NCBI GenBank assembly: GCA_913775215.1
Contig: CAJYKO010000317.1
Span: forward strand, 1 to 9,463
Direction: 5' to 3'
DNA from: an uncultured Devosia sp.
Lineage (GTDB): Bacteria; Pseudomonadota; Alphaproteobacteria; Rhizobiales; Devosiaceae
Length of the DNA stretch: 9,463 nucleotides
The position numbers and the translations under genes are program-made. Below the pieces are notes generated by a model. It did not search any database. It had not been told where the DNA came from and was given only the letters and a program-made list of their open reading frames with translations. Shown piece after piece: positions 1-6,900 of the stretch (within the stretch, counting starts at the first letter, position 1; every line of letters begins with the position of its first letter).

Positions 1-1
1 T

Positions 2-214
2 GAAGACTTGGGCGTCGCTGCCTACAAGGGCCAGGCCGGCAACCTGATGGGTTCGAAAGAAGTGCTGACTGTGGCGCTGCAGATTCACTCGGTCGAAGCG
101 CGGCATGCGTCTGAAGTGCGCCGCATCGGGCTTAAGTTCGGCTGGTCTGGTGCATTTGACAAGCCGATGAGCAAGAAGGCCGTGCTAGCTGCTGCAACGC
201 CGTTCCTTGCTTAA
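2..214 (+). CDS. Ferritin-like domain protein, C-terminal part (5' end outside window)
   Basis: Only the last ~70 codons are present; the frame is open from the window edge (Glu-Asp-Leu-Gly-Val at the start) to TAA at 212-214. The visible sequence has the pattern of the last helices of the Ferritin_2 / ferritin-like-domain family: a G-VAAYKGQA segment, a leucine/alanine-rich helix, then SVEARHASEVR, whose E-x-x-H is the typical diiron/metal-ligand helix motif. Members of this family are often exported alphaproteobacterial stress or desiccation-associated proteins, but the N-terminus is missing, so neither a signal peptide nor metal binding can be judged. It is on the opposite strand to the ABC operon, is closed by its own strong terminator, and seems unrelated to it. 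Family assignment rests on motif recognition only. Confidence 0.7.
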   Translation, partial: EDLGVAAYKGQAGNLMGSKEVLTVALQIHSVEARHASEVRRIGLKFGWSGAFDKPMSKKAVLAAATPFLA

Positions 215-235
215 CTCCAGCCGACAAAACGATCA

Positions 236-258
236 GGGCGCCCGCTGGGCGCCCTTTT
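236..258 (+). terminator. Rho-independent terminator of the ferritin-like gene
   Basis: A perfect 8-bp GC stem (GGGCGCCC at 236-243 and again at 247-254, self-complementary) with a 3-nt loop is followed by TTTT at 255-258. It lies 21 nt after the stop codon of the upstream gene. Confidence 0.9.
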
Positions 259-268
259 GGCGACCCTA

Positions 269-424
269 GTGACGAAGGACTCAAAGCTCATCGGCCGATT
301 AAGGGCGGAGTGCGACCGTGAGGCAGAGAGACCAGCTTGCAATGCGGGCACGATTGAGAACACGGTTCGCTACCTCGGCGTGGGCGTCGACGACGCCCTA
401 TTGCTCTCAGAGCCAACTGAAATA
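269..424 (+). pseudogene. Decayed C-terminal remnant of a tyrosine recombinase (integrase)
   Basis: The translation at 353-424 contains IENTVRYLGV followed by DDALLLSEPTEI. This matches the C-terminal end of the phage-integrase-family recombinases common in Rhizobiales, where a G-H-T-K-I-E-x-T-V-R-Y-L-G-V segment carries the catalytic tyrosine (here the Tyr codon at 371-373) and an acidic D-A-L tail follows. Upstream, a TK..KLI..R segment (269-311) and a frame-shifted QLAM.GH (about 333-349) resemble the preceding R-x-x-x-L-R-A-V-Q-L-L-L-G-H part, but the frame changes and bases are missing between CAG at 333 and ATT at 353. No start codon with a ribosome-binding site, no catalytic domain N-terminal part and no intact HxxR box are present, so the gene is dead. 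Its presence marks an old insertion or deletion event next to the transport operon. Confidence 0.55.
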
Positions 425-637
425 TGGCTAACAACGTCTTCGCCGATGGCCACGTTACGACAGTCGTCTAAGTGCCCCATTCCCGCCGTTCAGACCGCAT
501 TCTGGATTTCCCAATAGCTGCCGGTCCGCGAAGGTCGCCGCCACATCAACAATGGGGTGGTTAGTTGTCTGTCCGCTTCGGGTTGTAAGGCCTCCGAAGC
601 GGACATTGTCCTCCGAGACTTCCGCTCCCAATGCGAT
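425..637. other. Intergenic stretch without an intact gene
   Basis: Between the integrase remnant and the 3' end of the ATPase gene I see no convincing coding sequence. Open frames here are short, lack ribosome-binding sites, or are antisense shadows of the ATPase gene. The only structured element is the inverted repeat at 570-605. Confidence 0.6.
570..605. repeat. Perfect 12-bp inverted repeat downstream of the ABC operon (possible terminator)
   Basis: TGTCCGCTTCGG at 570-581 is exactly complementary to CCGAAGCGGACA at 594-605, with a 12-nt loop. It lies 32 nt beyond the stop codon of the minus-strand ATPase gene, so it could end or protect that transcript. No U-run follows on the minus strand (GACAACTAACC), so it is not a canonical intrinsic terminator. 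It may instead belong to the mobile-element debris around it, or be an interspersed intergenic repeat. Confidence 0.5.
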
Positions 638-2344
638 TTATGCGAATGCTGGCAGCTTCGGGGCGACGCGTCGCGATGGGTCGGCCACCGGCACGGCGGC
701 GATCAGTTGGCGCGTGTAGTCTTGTCCGGGTGCTTCAAATATCTGGGCGCGACTGCCGATTTCGACGATCTTGCCATGCTGCATGACGGCGACGCGATGG
801 CTGATGCGTTCGACGACGCCCATGTCATGGCTGATGAACAGATAGGAGAGACCGAGCTCCTGCTGCAGTTCCATGAGGAGGTTCACCACCTGCGCCTGGA
901 TCGAGACGTCGAGCGCCGAGACCGATTCATCGGCGATGATCAGCTTGGGGGATAGGCTGATGGCGCGAGCGATACAGAGGCGCTGACGCTGGCCGCCGGA
1001 AAATTCATGCGGATAGCGCTCCAGATGCTCGTCTTCCAAACCGACGCGGCGAACCAGTTCGATGGCGCGATCGCGCAGTGCCGAGCCCTTGTCGATATTG
1101 TGGATCACCAGCGGCTCGACGATCTGCTCGAAGGCATCAAGACGCGGATCGAGCGCGGCATAGGGGTCCTGAAAGACGATCTGCATGTCGCGGCGCACCG
1201 CGCGCATCGCCTGCTGATCGAGTTTGAGCACGTCGCGGCCTTCGAGCAGCACCTGCCCGGCATGAGGGTTGGCGAGGCGCAGGATGGAGCGGCCGGTGGT
1301 CGATTTGCCCGAACCAGATTCGCCCACCAGCGACAGGGTTTCGCCCCGGCCAATGGTAAAACTCACATCGTCCACCGCGCGCACATCGCCGACATGGCGT
1401 TTGAGCACGCCCTTATGGATCGGGAACCAGGTCGAGAGATTCTTGACCTCGAGCAGAGCCTCGCTCGACGGCTGCTTGCCCTGGCAGGCGGCGGGGTCGG
1501 TGCCGAAAGGGGCCGGGCCCGTGCTGCCGGCCATGGCGCCCAGACGCGGCACGGCATCGAGCAGGCGGCGCGTATAGACGTGATTGGGCGCAGCAAAAAG
1601 CGGACCGACGGCCTGTTCTTCGACGCGCACACCCTTGCGCATGACGACGACGCGGTCGGCCATTTCGGCGACGACGCCCATATCGTGCGTGATGAAAAGC
1701 AGCGCCATGCCATCCTCGCGCGAGAGTTCGCGCATCAAGTCGAGCACCTGCGCCTGGATGGTGACGTCGAGCGCAGTGGTCGGCTCGTCGGCGATCAGCA
1801 GACGCGGCGAGCAGGCCAGAGCCATGGCGATGACCACGCGCTGGCGCATGCCGCCCGAGAGTTCATGGGGATATTGTTTGAAGCGGCGCGCCGGATCGGT
1901 AATGCGCACGCGGGTGATGAGTTCGAGCGCCTTTGCGTCGGCCGCCTGGCGGTCCATGCCGCGATGCTGGCGCAGCACTTCGGAAATCTGCTCGCCGACC
2001 GTGAATACCGGGTTGAGCGCGGTCATGGGTTCCTGAAACACCATGGCGATCTCGTCGCCCCGGATGGCGCGCAGCGTCTTCTCATCGGCCTTGGCCAGAT
2101 CGACCACTTGGCCATTGCGGCGGGTGAAGTTGATCGCTCCGGTTTCGATGCGGCCGCCATTGAAGCCCGTCAGGCCCAGCACCGAGAAAGCGGTGACCGA
2201 TTTACCCGAGCCCGATTCACCGACCACCGCGACGCATTCGCCGGGGGCGATGGAGAAGGAAAGGTCTTCCACCACGCGCCGCGCCTTGTCGCCTCGACCG
2301 AAGCTGATGGAGAGGTTCTCTATGCTGAGCAGGTTCTGGACCAT
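638..2344 (-). CDS. Peptide-class ABC importer ATPase with two nucleotide-binding domains (DppD-DppF fusion type)
   Basis: This is a 568-residue cytoplasmic ATPase holding both nucleotide-binding domains of an Opp/Dpp-class importer in one chain, as in GsiA and YejF. Domain 1: Walker A GESGSGKS (42-49), Q-loop Gln104, signature LSGGMRQR (162-169), Walker B LLIADEP (182-188), H-loop His220. After a linker (~265-295) domain 2 has Walker A GESGSGKS (341-348), Q-loop Gln392, signature FSGGQRQR (448-455), Walker B LIIADES (468-474) and His506. Both sites look catalytically complete. The oligopeptide-type C-terminal extension with its HxYTRxLLxAVP element follows each domain (~255-266 and near the end). 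The ATG at 2344 is supported by GAAAGG (2353-2358) 8 nt upstream. It is the last gene of the operon, 79 nt after the binding-protein gene, with a stem-loop in the gap. It should power the two permeases encoded upstream. Family is certain; substrate is not. Confidence 0.95.
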   Translation of the reverse strand: MVQNLLSIENLSISFGRGDKARRVVEDLSFSIAPGECVAVVGESGSGKSVTAFSVLGLTGFNGGRIETGAINFTRRNGQVVDLAKADEKTLRAIRGDEIAMVFQEPMTALNPVFTVGEQISEVLRQHRGMDRQAADAKALELITRVRITDPARRFKQYPHELSGGMRQRVVIAMALACSPRLLIADEPTTALDVTIQAQVLDLMRELSREDGMALLFITHDMGVVAEMADRVVVMRKGVRVEEQAVGPLFAAPNHVYTRRLLDAVPRLGAMAGSTGPAPFGTDPAACQGKQPSSEALLEVKNLSTWFPIHKGVLKRHVGDVRAVDDVSFTIGRGETLSLVGESGSGKSTTGRSILRLANPHAGQVLLEGRDVLKLDQQAMRAVRRDMQIVFQDPYAALDPRLDAFEQIVEPLVIHNIDKGSALRDRAIELVRRVGLEDEHLERYPHEFSGGQRQRLCIARAISLSPKLIIADESVSALDVSIQAQVVNLLMELQQELGLSYLFISHDMGVVERISHRVAVMQHGKIVEIGSRAQIFEAPGQDYTRQLIAAVPVADPSRRVAPKLPAFA

Positions 2345-2373
2345 GGCAAAGACCTTTCAAGTCAGGGAAATTG

Positions 2374-2412
2374 AAAAAGAAAGGCAGGGCCGGCCAAGGG
2401 AGAAACCAGCCC
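2374..2412 (-). terminator. Intercistronic stem-loop plus U-tract (possible partial terminator) between binding-protein and ATPase genes
   Basis: In the minus-strand transcript GGGCUGG (2412-2406) can pair with CCGGCCC (2393-2387) around a 12-nt loop. One pair is G-U, so the stem is complete only in the minus-strand RNA. It is followed by UGCCUUUCUUUUU (2386-2374). The arrangement resembles a leaky intrinsic terminator that would lower ATPase expression relative to the binding protein. I have not calculated folding energy. Confidence 0.45.
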
Positions 2413-2423
2413 GGCAAGCGCGC

Positions 2424-3974
2424 TTAGTCGATCGAGATCGAACCGGCGCGGAAATCGAGCACATAGGGGATGTGGCCCGGCAGCGGCTTCCAGTTCACGC
2501 CCTGGCGCATGCCATAGCTTTCATAGGGCTGGTAAAGCGCCAGCACCGGCATCTGCTCGGCGACATAGTCCATGATCTCGCCATAGGCTTCCTTGCGGAC
2601 GGCGACATCGGTGGAATAGCGGAACTTGTCCCAGAGATCGGCATAGGCCTGGTCGGTCGGCCAAGTCATTTCCGAGCCCGAACCCTTTGGCGACCACATG
2701 ACGCCGAACGAACCGGCCGGGTCGGCAAAATACATGGGGTTGGACCAGTTGCGCACTTCCATATCTTCATCCGGACCGGTCCATTTGGTGGTCACGTTGA
2801 TATTGGTGTTGACGCCCACGGCAGCCCACATTTCCTGGATCGCCTGCGCGGCAAGCAGGCCGTTGGTGTAATAGACCGGGTCGGTATCGAAGCGGATCGG
2901 CGAGCCGTCATAGCCGGCTTCGGCAAGGAGCTGCTTGGCGAGCTCCGGATCATAGCGATAGGTCTGGGCGTCGGCGCCCATATAGAGATCACCGAACTGC
3001 TCGAAAGTATGCGCACCCGGCACCTTGGCCTGACTGCCCCAAAGGGCTTCGTTGAGCAGGTTCCTGTCGATGGCATAGGCCAGAGCCTGACGCATTTTGG
3101 GGTTAGCGAGCTTGGGATTTTCGGTATTGAAGAAGATGACGTGGAACAGGGGCGTTACCGCGCCTTCGACCTTGAGCGCCGGATTGGACGAAATGGTCTG
3201 CAGCTGATCGGGCGGCACATTGGTGATGAGATCGACTTCACCATTGGCGAGCGCGGTCACGCGGGTGGCGAGTTCGGGAATACGGCGCAGGGTGACGGTT
3301 TCCATCGGCGCGACATCGCCCCAATAGTCGCCAAAGCGCGACCAGACCAGGGTTTCGCCCGGCTGGAACGACGAGATGGCATAGGGGCCGGTGCCGACGG
3401 GGGCCATCATGAAGGCGTCGAAGTCGGACTGCTCGACCGCATTGGTATCGCCCGAAAGACCGGCAATGTAATTGCGCGGCACGATCGAGGCTTCCGAGGT
3501 GTTGAGCAGGATTTCGAACAGCGGCTCGGGCTTTTTGGTGGTGACCTTGACCGTCGTGTCGTCGACCTTTTCGACCGAGGCGAAATTGTCGAAGAACTGG
3601 CGGTGGATGCCGGCGAATTCGGGCGTCATGTCATTGAGAATGCGCTCGAAGGAAAAGACCACGTCATCGGCAGTCATGGTGTCGCCATTGTGAAACTTGA
3701 CGCCGTCGCGCAGGGTCAAAACCATTTCGGTGGGCGAGGTCTGCTCCCATGCCGTGGCGAGGCCGGAGATGAAGTTGGCGCCGGGCTGGCTGTAATCCTT
3801 GAGGATCAGCGGATCGAAGGTGCTGAAATAGATCTGGCTGCCCTGGTTGCCGAAGTCCTTGCCCGGATCGAGCCAGGGCGGCAGGTTCTGTACGCCCACG
3901 GTGAGGCTCTGGGCGCTGGCGGCGCTGACAAGGACGGTGGTCATCGCCAGGGCCGAGAGGAGAGTCTTGATCAT
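2424..3974 (-). CDS. Periplasmic solute-binding protein of a peptide-class ABC importer (SBP_bac_5)
   Basis: The product (516 residues) captures substrate in the periplasm for the adjacent permeases. An Sec signal peptide is clear: MIKTLL, a hydrophobic core, then ASA-Q with likely cleavage after Ala21. No lipobox Cys is present, so the mature protein should be soluble. The SBP_bac_5 signature LRDGVKFHNGD..TADDVVFSFE lies at about 88-110, and the N-P-K-M-R-Q-A-L-A-Y-A-I-D-R element typical of cluster C binding proteins is near residues 290-306. Length is normal for the family. The start at 3974 is chosen over an upstream in-frame one at 4028 because it begins the signal peptide and has AAAGGA 8 nt upstream. 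The family binds peptides but also nickel, heme, opines, sugars and oligosaccharides, so the name 'peptide-binding' would be unsafe. Neighbouring phosphatases suggest a phosphorylated ligand (inference). Confidence 0.95.
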   Translation of the reverse strand: MIKTLLSALAMTTVLVSAASAQSLTVGVQNLPPWLDPGKDFGNQGSQIYFSTFDPLILKDYSQPGANFISGLATAWEQTSPTEMVLTLRDGVKFHNGDTMTADDVVFSFERILNDMTPEFAGIHRQFFDNFASVEKVDDTTVKVTTKKPEPLFEILLNTSEASIVPRNYIAGLSGDTNAVEQSDFDAFMMAPVGTGPYAISSFQPGETLVWSRFGDYWGDVAPMETVTLRRIPELATRVTALANGEVDLITNVPPDQLQTISSNPALKVEGAVTPLFHVIFFNTENPKLANPKMRQALAYAIDRNLLNEALWGSQAKVPGAHTFEQFGDLYMGADAQTYRYDPELAKQLLAEAGYDGSPIRFDTDPVYYTNGLLAAQAIQEMWAAVGVNTNINVTTKWTGPDEDMEVRNWSNPMYFADPAGSFGVMWSPKGSGSEMTWPTDQAYADLWDKFRYSTDVAVRKEAYGEIMDYVAEQMPVLALYQPYESYGMRQGVNWKPLPGHIPYVLDFRAGSISID

Positions 3975-3982
3975 TGCAGTCG

Positions 3983-3988
3983 TCCTTT
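3983..3988 (-). promoter_or_regulatory. Shine-Dalgarno site of the binding-protein gene
   Basis: AAAGGA on the minus strand lies 8 nt before the ATG at 3974. It decides this start over the longer in-frame option at 4028, which would put 18 charged/polar residues in front of the signal peptide. Confidence 0.75.
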
Positions 3989-4056
3989 GGTTGCGGCAGC
4001 CGGGTTCGTTCGGTGTCGGGAGGAGCACCGTGGCGGCCGTGGAACTTGGGTTTGAG

Positions 4057-4079
4057 CGGCGCTCGCTTGCGCAGCGCCG
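4057..4079 (-). other. Intercistronic hairpin between DppC-type permease and binding-protein genes
   Basis: CGGCGCT (4057-4063) is complementary to AGCGCCG (4073-4079) with a 9-nt loop. It starts 4 nt after the permease stop codon in the 109-nt gap before the binding-protein gene. No U-tract follows. Such stem-loops can act as RNA-processing or stability elements that let the binding protein accumulate above the permeases (inference). Confidence 0.45.
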
Positions 4080-4083
4080 GGTC

Positions 4084-4989
4084 TTATTTGAGACGCACGT
4101 CGAGGGCGTCGCGCAGCCAGTCGCCGATCAGCAGGACCTGTAACGAGATCAGCATGATGGCGATGGCGGGAACGAGGGAGATCCAGGGACTGGATGCGAG
4201 ATAATCACGGCCCAAGCCCACCATCGAGCCCAGCGTTGCCGTGGGCGGCTGGACGCCGAGACCGAGGAAGGAGAGCGAGGATTCGGCGAGGATCAGCGTC
4301 GAGAAGGTCATGGTCCAGACTACGATGATCGGCGAAACGATATTGGGCAGGATGTGTTTGAAGAGGATGCGCATGTGACAGGAGCCGGCAGCCACCGAGG
4401 CTTCGACGAAGGGCATGCGTGAGACGGCGAGAACTTGAGCCCGGACCAGACGGGCATAGACTTCCCAACCGGCGAGACCAATCGTGATGATCAGCACCGG
4501 CAGCGAATTGCCGAAGACGGCGATGACGACGAGGGCAATCAGCGTGAAGGGAATGGCGAGCTGGATATCGACGATCGCCATCACCACGCCTCCGACCCAG
4601 CCGCGGGCATAGCCGGCGATGACGCCGAGCGTGGTGCCGAGAACGAGGCTGATGAGGCTGCCGATCAGGGCAATAGCCATGGTCAGCTGCAGACCATAAA
4701 GGCTGCGCGAGAGCAGATCGCGGCCCAACTGGTCGGTGCCCAGCCAATTGCCGACTTTGGCGCCATCGAAACCGACCGGCGGCTTGAGGCGAGAGAGCAG
4801 CGATTGCGCATCGGGACCGAAGGGCGCGATCCACTGGGCGCAGGCCGCGACCAGAAGCACCAGCACGAACAGTACCAGATTGATGCGCATCACGAGATGG
4901 GCGCGCGACCAAAGCGTCACGAGGAGATTGGGCTTGCCCTTGCGGGCGGTCGAGATGGCGGAACCGATTGGAACGGAAATCTCGGTCAT
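4084..4989 (-). CDS. Inner-membrane ABC importer permease, DppC/OppC type
   Basis: This 301-residue protein is the second channel subunit. The N-terminal OppC_N segment has the first membrane helix (~36-56, LVLFVLVLLVAAC), then the family motif LGTDQLGRDLLSRSLYG (83-99), followed by about five further hydrophobic helices. The cytoplasmic EAA coupling loop that docks onto the ATPase is at about 196-216 (EASVAAGSCHMRILFKHILPN in two halves: EASVAAG and RILFKHILPN). Its ATG overlaps the TGA of the DppB-type gene (ATGA, 4986-4989), so translation is coupled; GAAGG about 9 nt upstream is a usable ribosome-binding site. A complete gene of normal length. Confidence 0.95.
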   Translation of the reverse strand: MTEISVPIGSAISTARKGKPNLLVTLWSRAHLVMRINLVLFVLVLLVAACAQWIAPFGPDAQSLLSRLKPPVGFDGAKVGNWLGTDQLGRDLLSRSLYGLQLTMAIALIGSLISLVLGTTLGVIAGYARGWVGGVVMAIVDIQLAIPFTLIALVVIAVFGNSLPVLIITIGLAGWEVYARLVRAQVLAVSRMPFVEASVAAGSCHMRILFKHILPNIVSPIIVVWTMTFSTLILAESSLSFLGLGVQPPTATLGSMVGLGRDYLASSPWISLVPAIAIMLISLQVLLIGDWLRDALDVRLK

Positions 4990-5909
4990 GATGCAGCAAC
5001 CTTCACGCGGGGATCGAGCAGGGCATAGGCGTAGTCGACGACGAGCGAGGAAATGACGACGATGAGGGCAATCAGCACGACGCCAAATTGCAGCACCGGA
5101 TAATCGCGGCCGATGGCGGCATAGACGACGAGGTCACCGATCCCTTTGGTCGCAAAGACGCTTTCGACGATCACCACACGCGCCACCATGCCGGCGACCT
5201 GAAGCCCCAGAATGGTGACGATCGGGATCGAGGCATTGCGCAAAGCATGCTTGCCGACCACGACATGTTCGGGCAGGCCCTTGGCCCGTGCCGTACGCAG
5301 ATAATCCTGCCCCAGCACGTCCAGCATGGCATTGCGGGTAAACCGCACGATCTCGGCCAGCATGGGCGCGGCGAGGACGATTGCCGGCATCAGGAAATGC
5401 AGTGGCGTCATCGAGCCGGAACTGGGCAGCCAGTGCAGGTTGAACGAAAAGACCAGGATCATGATGATCGCCAGCACGAAATTGGGCGTGGCATAGCCGA
5501 TAAAGGCGATGCCCATGATGGCGCTGCCGATCGCCTTGCCGCGATTGAGCGCAGCAACCAGACCGAGCGGCAGGCCGACCACGATGGCGATGACCAGCGC
5601 ATAGATGAAGAGCATCACCGTATTGGGCAGACGCTCTGCATAGATGTCGGCGACGGGGCGGCGCTCATAGAGCGAAATTCCCATATCGCCGGTCACCAAC
5701 CCCTGCAGATAATGCCAGAATTGGACCAGCACCGGCTGATCGAGACCCATCTGCACGATCATGGCCTGCTTGGATTGGGCATCCATGCCCGGCGGCAGCA
5801 GATAATCGGCGGCATTGCCGGAGAGGCGCGTGGCAAAGAAGGTCGCGGCAATCACGACGCCGAGCGTGAGCACGGCGCCGATCGTGCGGCGGATGAGCTG
5901 GTCAAGCAT
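4986..5909 (-). CDS. Inner-membrane ABC importer permease, DppB/OppB type
   Basis: This 307-residue protein is the first channel subunit and pairs with the DppC-type permease. It begins with the standard M-L-x-x-L-I-R-R-x-I helix 1 (~9-29), has the family element GLDQPVLVQFWHYLQG followed by GDMGIS (55-79) in the periplasmic loop, and four to five more membrane helices. The EAA loop is at about 202-224 (QDYLRTARAKGL then KHALRNA). The start at 5909 is chosen because it gives the normal DppB N-terminus and overlaps the phosphoesterase stop by 8 nt (ATGCTTGA). Longer options at 5921 (ATG) and 5957 (GTG) would add basic residues and intrude further into the upstream gene. The ribosome-binding site (GGCGGA, close to the start) is modest, fitting translational coupling. 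Confidence 0.93.
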   Translation of the reverse strand: MLDQLIRRTIGAVLTLGVVIAATFFATRLSGNAADYLLPPGMDAQSKQAMIVQMGLDQPVLVQFWHYLQGLVTGDMGISLYERRPVADIYAERLPNTVMLFIYALVIAIVVGLPLGLVAALNRGKAIGSAIMGIAFIGYATPNFVLAIIMILVFSFNLHWLPSSGSMTPLHFLMPAIVLAAPMLAEIVRFTRNAMLDVLGQDYLRTARAKGLPEHVVVGKHALRNASIPIVTILGLQVAGMVARVVIVESVFATKGIGDLVVYAAIGRDYPVLQFGVVLIALIVVISSLVVDYAYALLDPRVKVAAS

Positions 5910-6804
5910 TTTCCGCCACATGTGCCGAGAGGCGCTCCTGAATCTTTTCCTGATCACCCGCTTCGGCGCCGAACACGCCCATGGCCGGCAGCCACTTCTG
6001 GGCGCCCGACGCGCGGAACGGGAGCTTTACGAAGAACGGGTCGAGGCCGAAGACTTCGAGGGTAAAGCTACCATCCTTGACTTCGAGCATGGCATAGGCC
6101 GTTGCCGGTTCGGGATAGGTGGTGAAGCGTTCCGAGAAGGACTGGATGGTGATGTGCTGGATATTGTGGACATTGGTCACGGTGTTCCAATGCACATGGC
6201 CAGAAAGCCAGATGGCGGCCTTGCCGGTCGCTTCGACGGCGCGGCGCACTTCGGCATGGTCGGGATAGGTCGAAACGCCGTAATTGTTCTCGAAGTAGAA
6301 ATTGCCGATCTGGGAATGGCCCGACAGCGGCACATGGGTCGCAATAATGGCCGGGCGATCGTCGGCATTGAGCGTTTCGATCAGCCAGGCGAGGTCGCCG
6401 GCAATATTGGGGAAGCCGATGCGGCCGCGCTCGAACACAGCCTTGGTATTGGCCTGCCAGATGATGAGGCGGGCTTCGCCAAGATCGACCATCTGCTGAG
6501 CGATATGCTCGCCGAAGATTTCGGCATTGTCGGCCGGGGTCAAGTTGCCGACGTCGTGGTTGCCGATCACGTGGTAGCGGGGGCCCTCGAACTGGGCGAG
6601 ACGATCGCGCACTTCGGCTTCGACGATCTTGTCGTGTTCGATGGTGGTGTCGGAGATGCGATCACCCAGATCGAGCAGGATATCGGCGCCCATATCCCGC
6701 ACATGACGCACGGCCTTGTCGAGCTCGGGAAGCGCGTTCCAGCCTTCCTTCTTGGCGTGAGACTGGGGGCCGTGATGGATGTCGGCAAACAGGGCAATCT
6801 TCAT
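5902..6804 (-). CDS. Calcineurin-like metallophosphoesterase, GpdQ/CpdA (class III phosphodiesterase) type
   Basis: A 300-residue cytoplasmic protein (no signal peptide) and first gene of the transport operon. All metal-ligand motifs are present in order: D8-x-H10, G47-D48-R49, G81-N82-H83-D84, TH157, and G202-H203-V204-H205. The spacing of these residues is close to that of the binuclear glycerophosphodiesterase GpdQ as I recall it (Asp8, His10, Asp50, Asn80, His156, His195, His197), which supports phosphodiesterase rather than protein phosphatase activity. The family also includes cyclic-AMP phosphodiesterase CpdA, so the substrate is open. The ATG at 6804 is preceded by GGAAAGG 10 nt upstream. 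Its stop overlaps the DppB-type permease start, so importer and enzyme are made together; an imported phosphodiester is the simplest reading (inference). The C-terminal ~60 residues after the metal site are not assigned. Confidence 0.9.
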   Translation of the reverse strand: MKIALFADIHHGPQSHAKKEGWNALPELDKAVRHVRDMGADILLDLGDRISDTTIEHDKIVEAEVRDRLAQFEGPRYHVIGNHDVGNLTPADNAEIFGEHIAQQMVDLGEARLIIWQANTKAVFERGRIGFPNIAGDLAWLIETLNADDRPAIIATHVPLSGHSQIGNFYFENNYGVSTYPDHAEVRRAVEATGKAAIWLSGHVHWNTVTNVHNIQHITIQSFSERFTTYPEPATAYAMLEVKDGSFTLEVFGLDPFFVKLPFRASGAQKWLPAMGVFGAEAGDQEKIQERLSAHVAENA

Positions 6805-6851
6805 TTTGATCGAGCCTTTCCGGGCTGGCTTGGCGTGTTGGCCAAACCCCT

Positions 6852-6857
6852 ATCATA
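6852..6857 (-). promoter_or_regulatory. Candidate -10 box of the phosphoesterase-ABC operon
   Basis: TATGAT on the minus strand is close to the sigma-70 consensus and lies 47 nt upstream of the ATG at 6804. A 17-nt spacer puts the -35 at CTTCAT, a poor match, which lies exactly in the centre of the dyad at 6869-6886. That suggests regulation at this point, but the promoter is not proven. Confidence 0.45.
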
Positions 6858-6868
6858 GGCTCTGTGAC

Positions 6869-6886
6869 AACAATATGAAGATTGTT
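6869..6886. promoter_or_regulatory. Dyad AACAAT-N6-ATTGTT, candidate operator over the minus-strand -35 region
   Basis: Perfect 6-bp arms separated by 6 nt in the divergent promoter region. It overlaps the position expected for the -35 box of the operon promoter, where a bound regulator would block RNA polymerase. Confidence 0.45.
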
Positions 6887-6899
6887 CATTTTTTTGAAC
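6884..6899. promoter_or_regulatory. Dyad GTTCA-T6-TGAAC in the divergent promoter region
   Basis: GTTCA (6884-6888) and TGAAC (6895-6899) are complementary around six T residues. It shares three bases with the first dyad and ends just before the TTGACA box of the plus-strand promoter. It could be an operator, or an A/T-rich upstream element of the plus promoter. Confidence 0.35.
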
Positions 6900-6900
6900 G

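Noticed and set aside
1007..2374. A 455-codon plus-strand open frame opposite the ATPase gene
   Set aside because: Antisense shadow of two complete ATPase domains; no ribosome-binding site or recognisable fold.
3975..4028. An 18-codon N-terminal extension of the binding protein from the in-frame start at 4028
   Set aside because: It would bury the signal peptide behind polar residues; the ATG at 3974 has a good ribosome-binding site at 3983-3988.
2043..4055. A 670-codon plus-strand open frame antisense to the binding-protein gene and part of the ATPase gene
   Set aside because: Its composition (rich in Gly, His, Arg, Asp) and its position fully opposite two strongly supported genes mark it as a shadow frame produced by high-GC codon bias; no domain is visible.
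5910..5957. A longer DppB-type permease from the GTG at 5957
   Set aside because: It adds 16 basic residues before the usual first helix and increases overlap with the phosphoesterase; the ATG at 5909 gives the family N-terminus and an 8-nt overlap.
5088..6065. A 325-codon plus-strand open frame rich in His, Asp and Gln opposite the DppB-type permease
   Set aside because: Typical reverse-complement composition of a hydrophobic membrane protein gene; a shadow.
6838..6845. Palindrome TTGGCCAA in the leader of the phosphoesterase gene
   Set aside because: Only 8 bp, common by chance, and downstream of the likely promoter; no evidence for a function.
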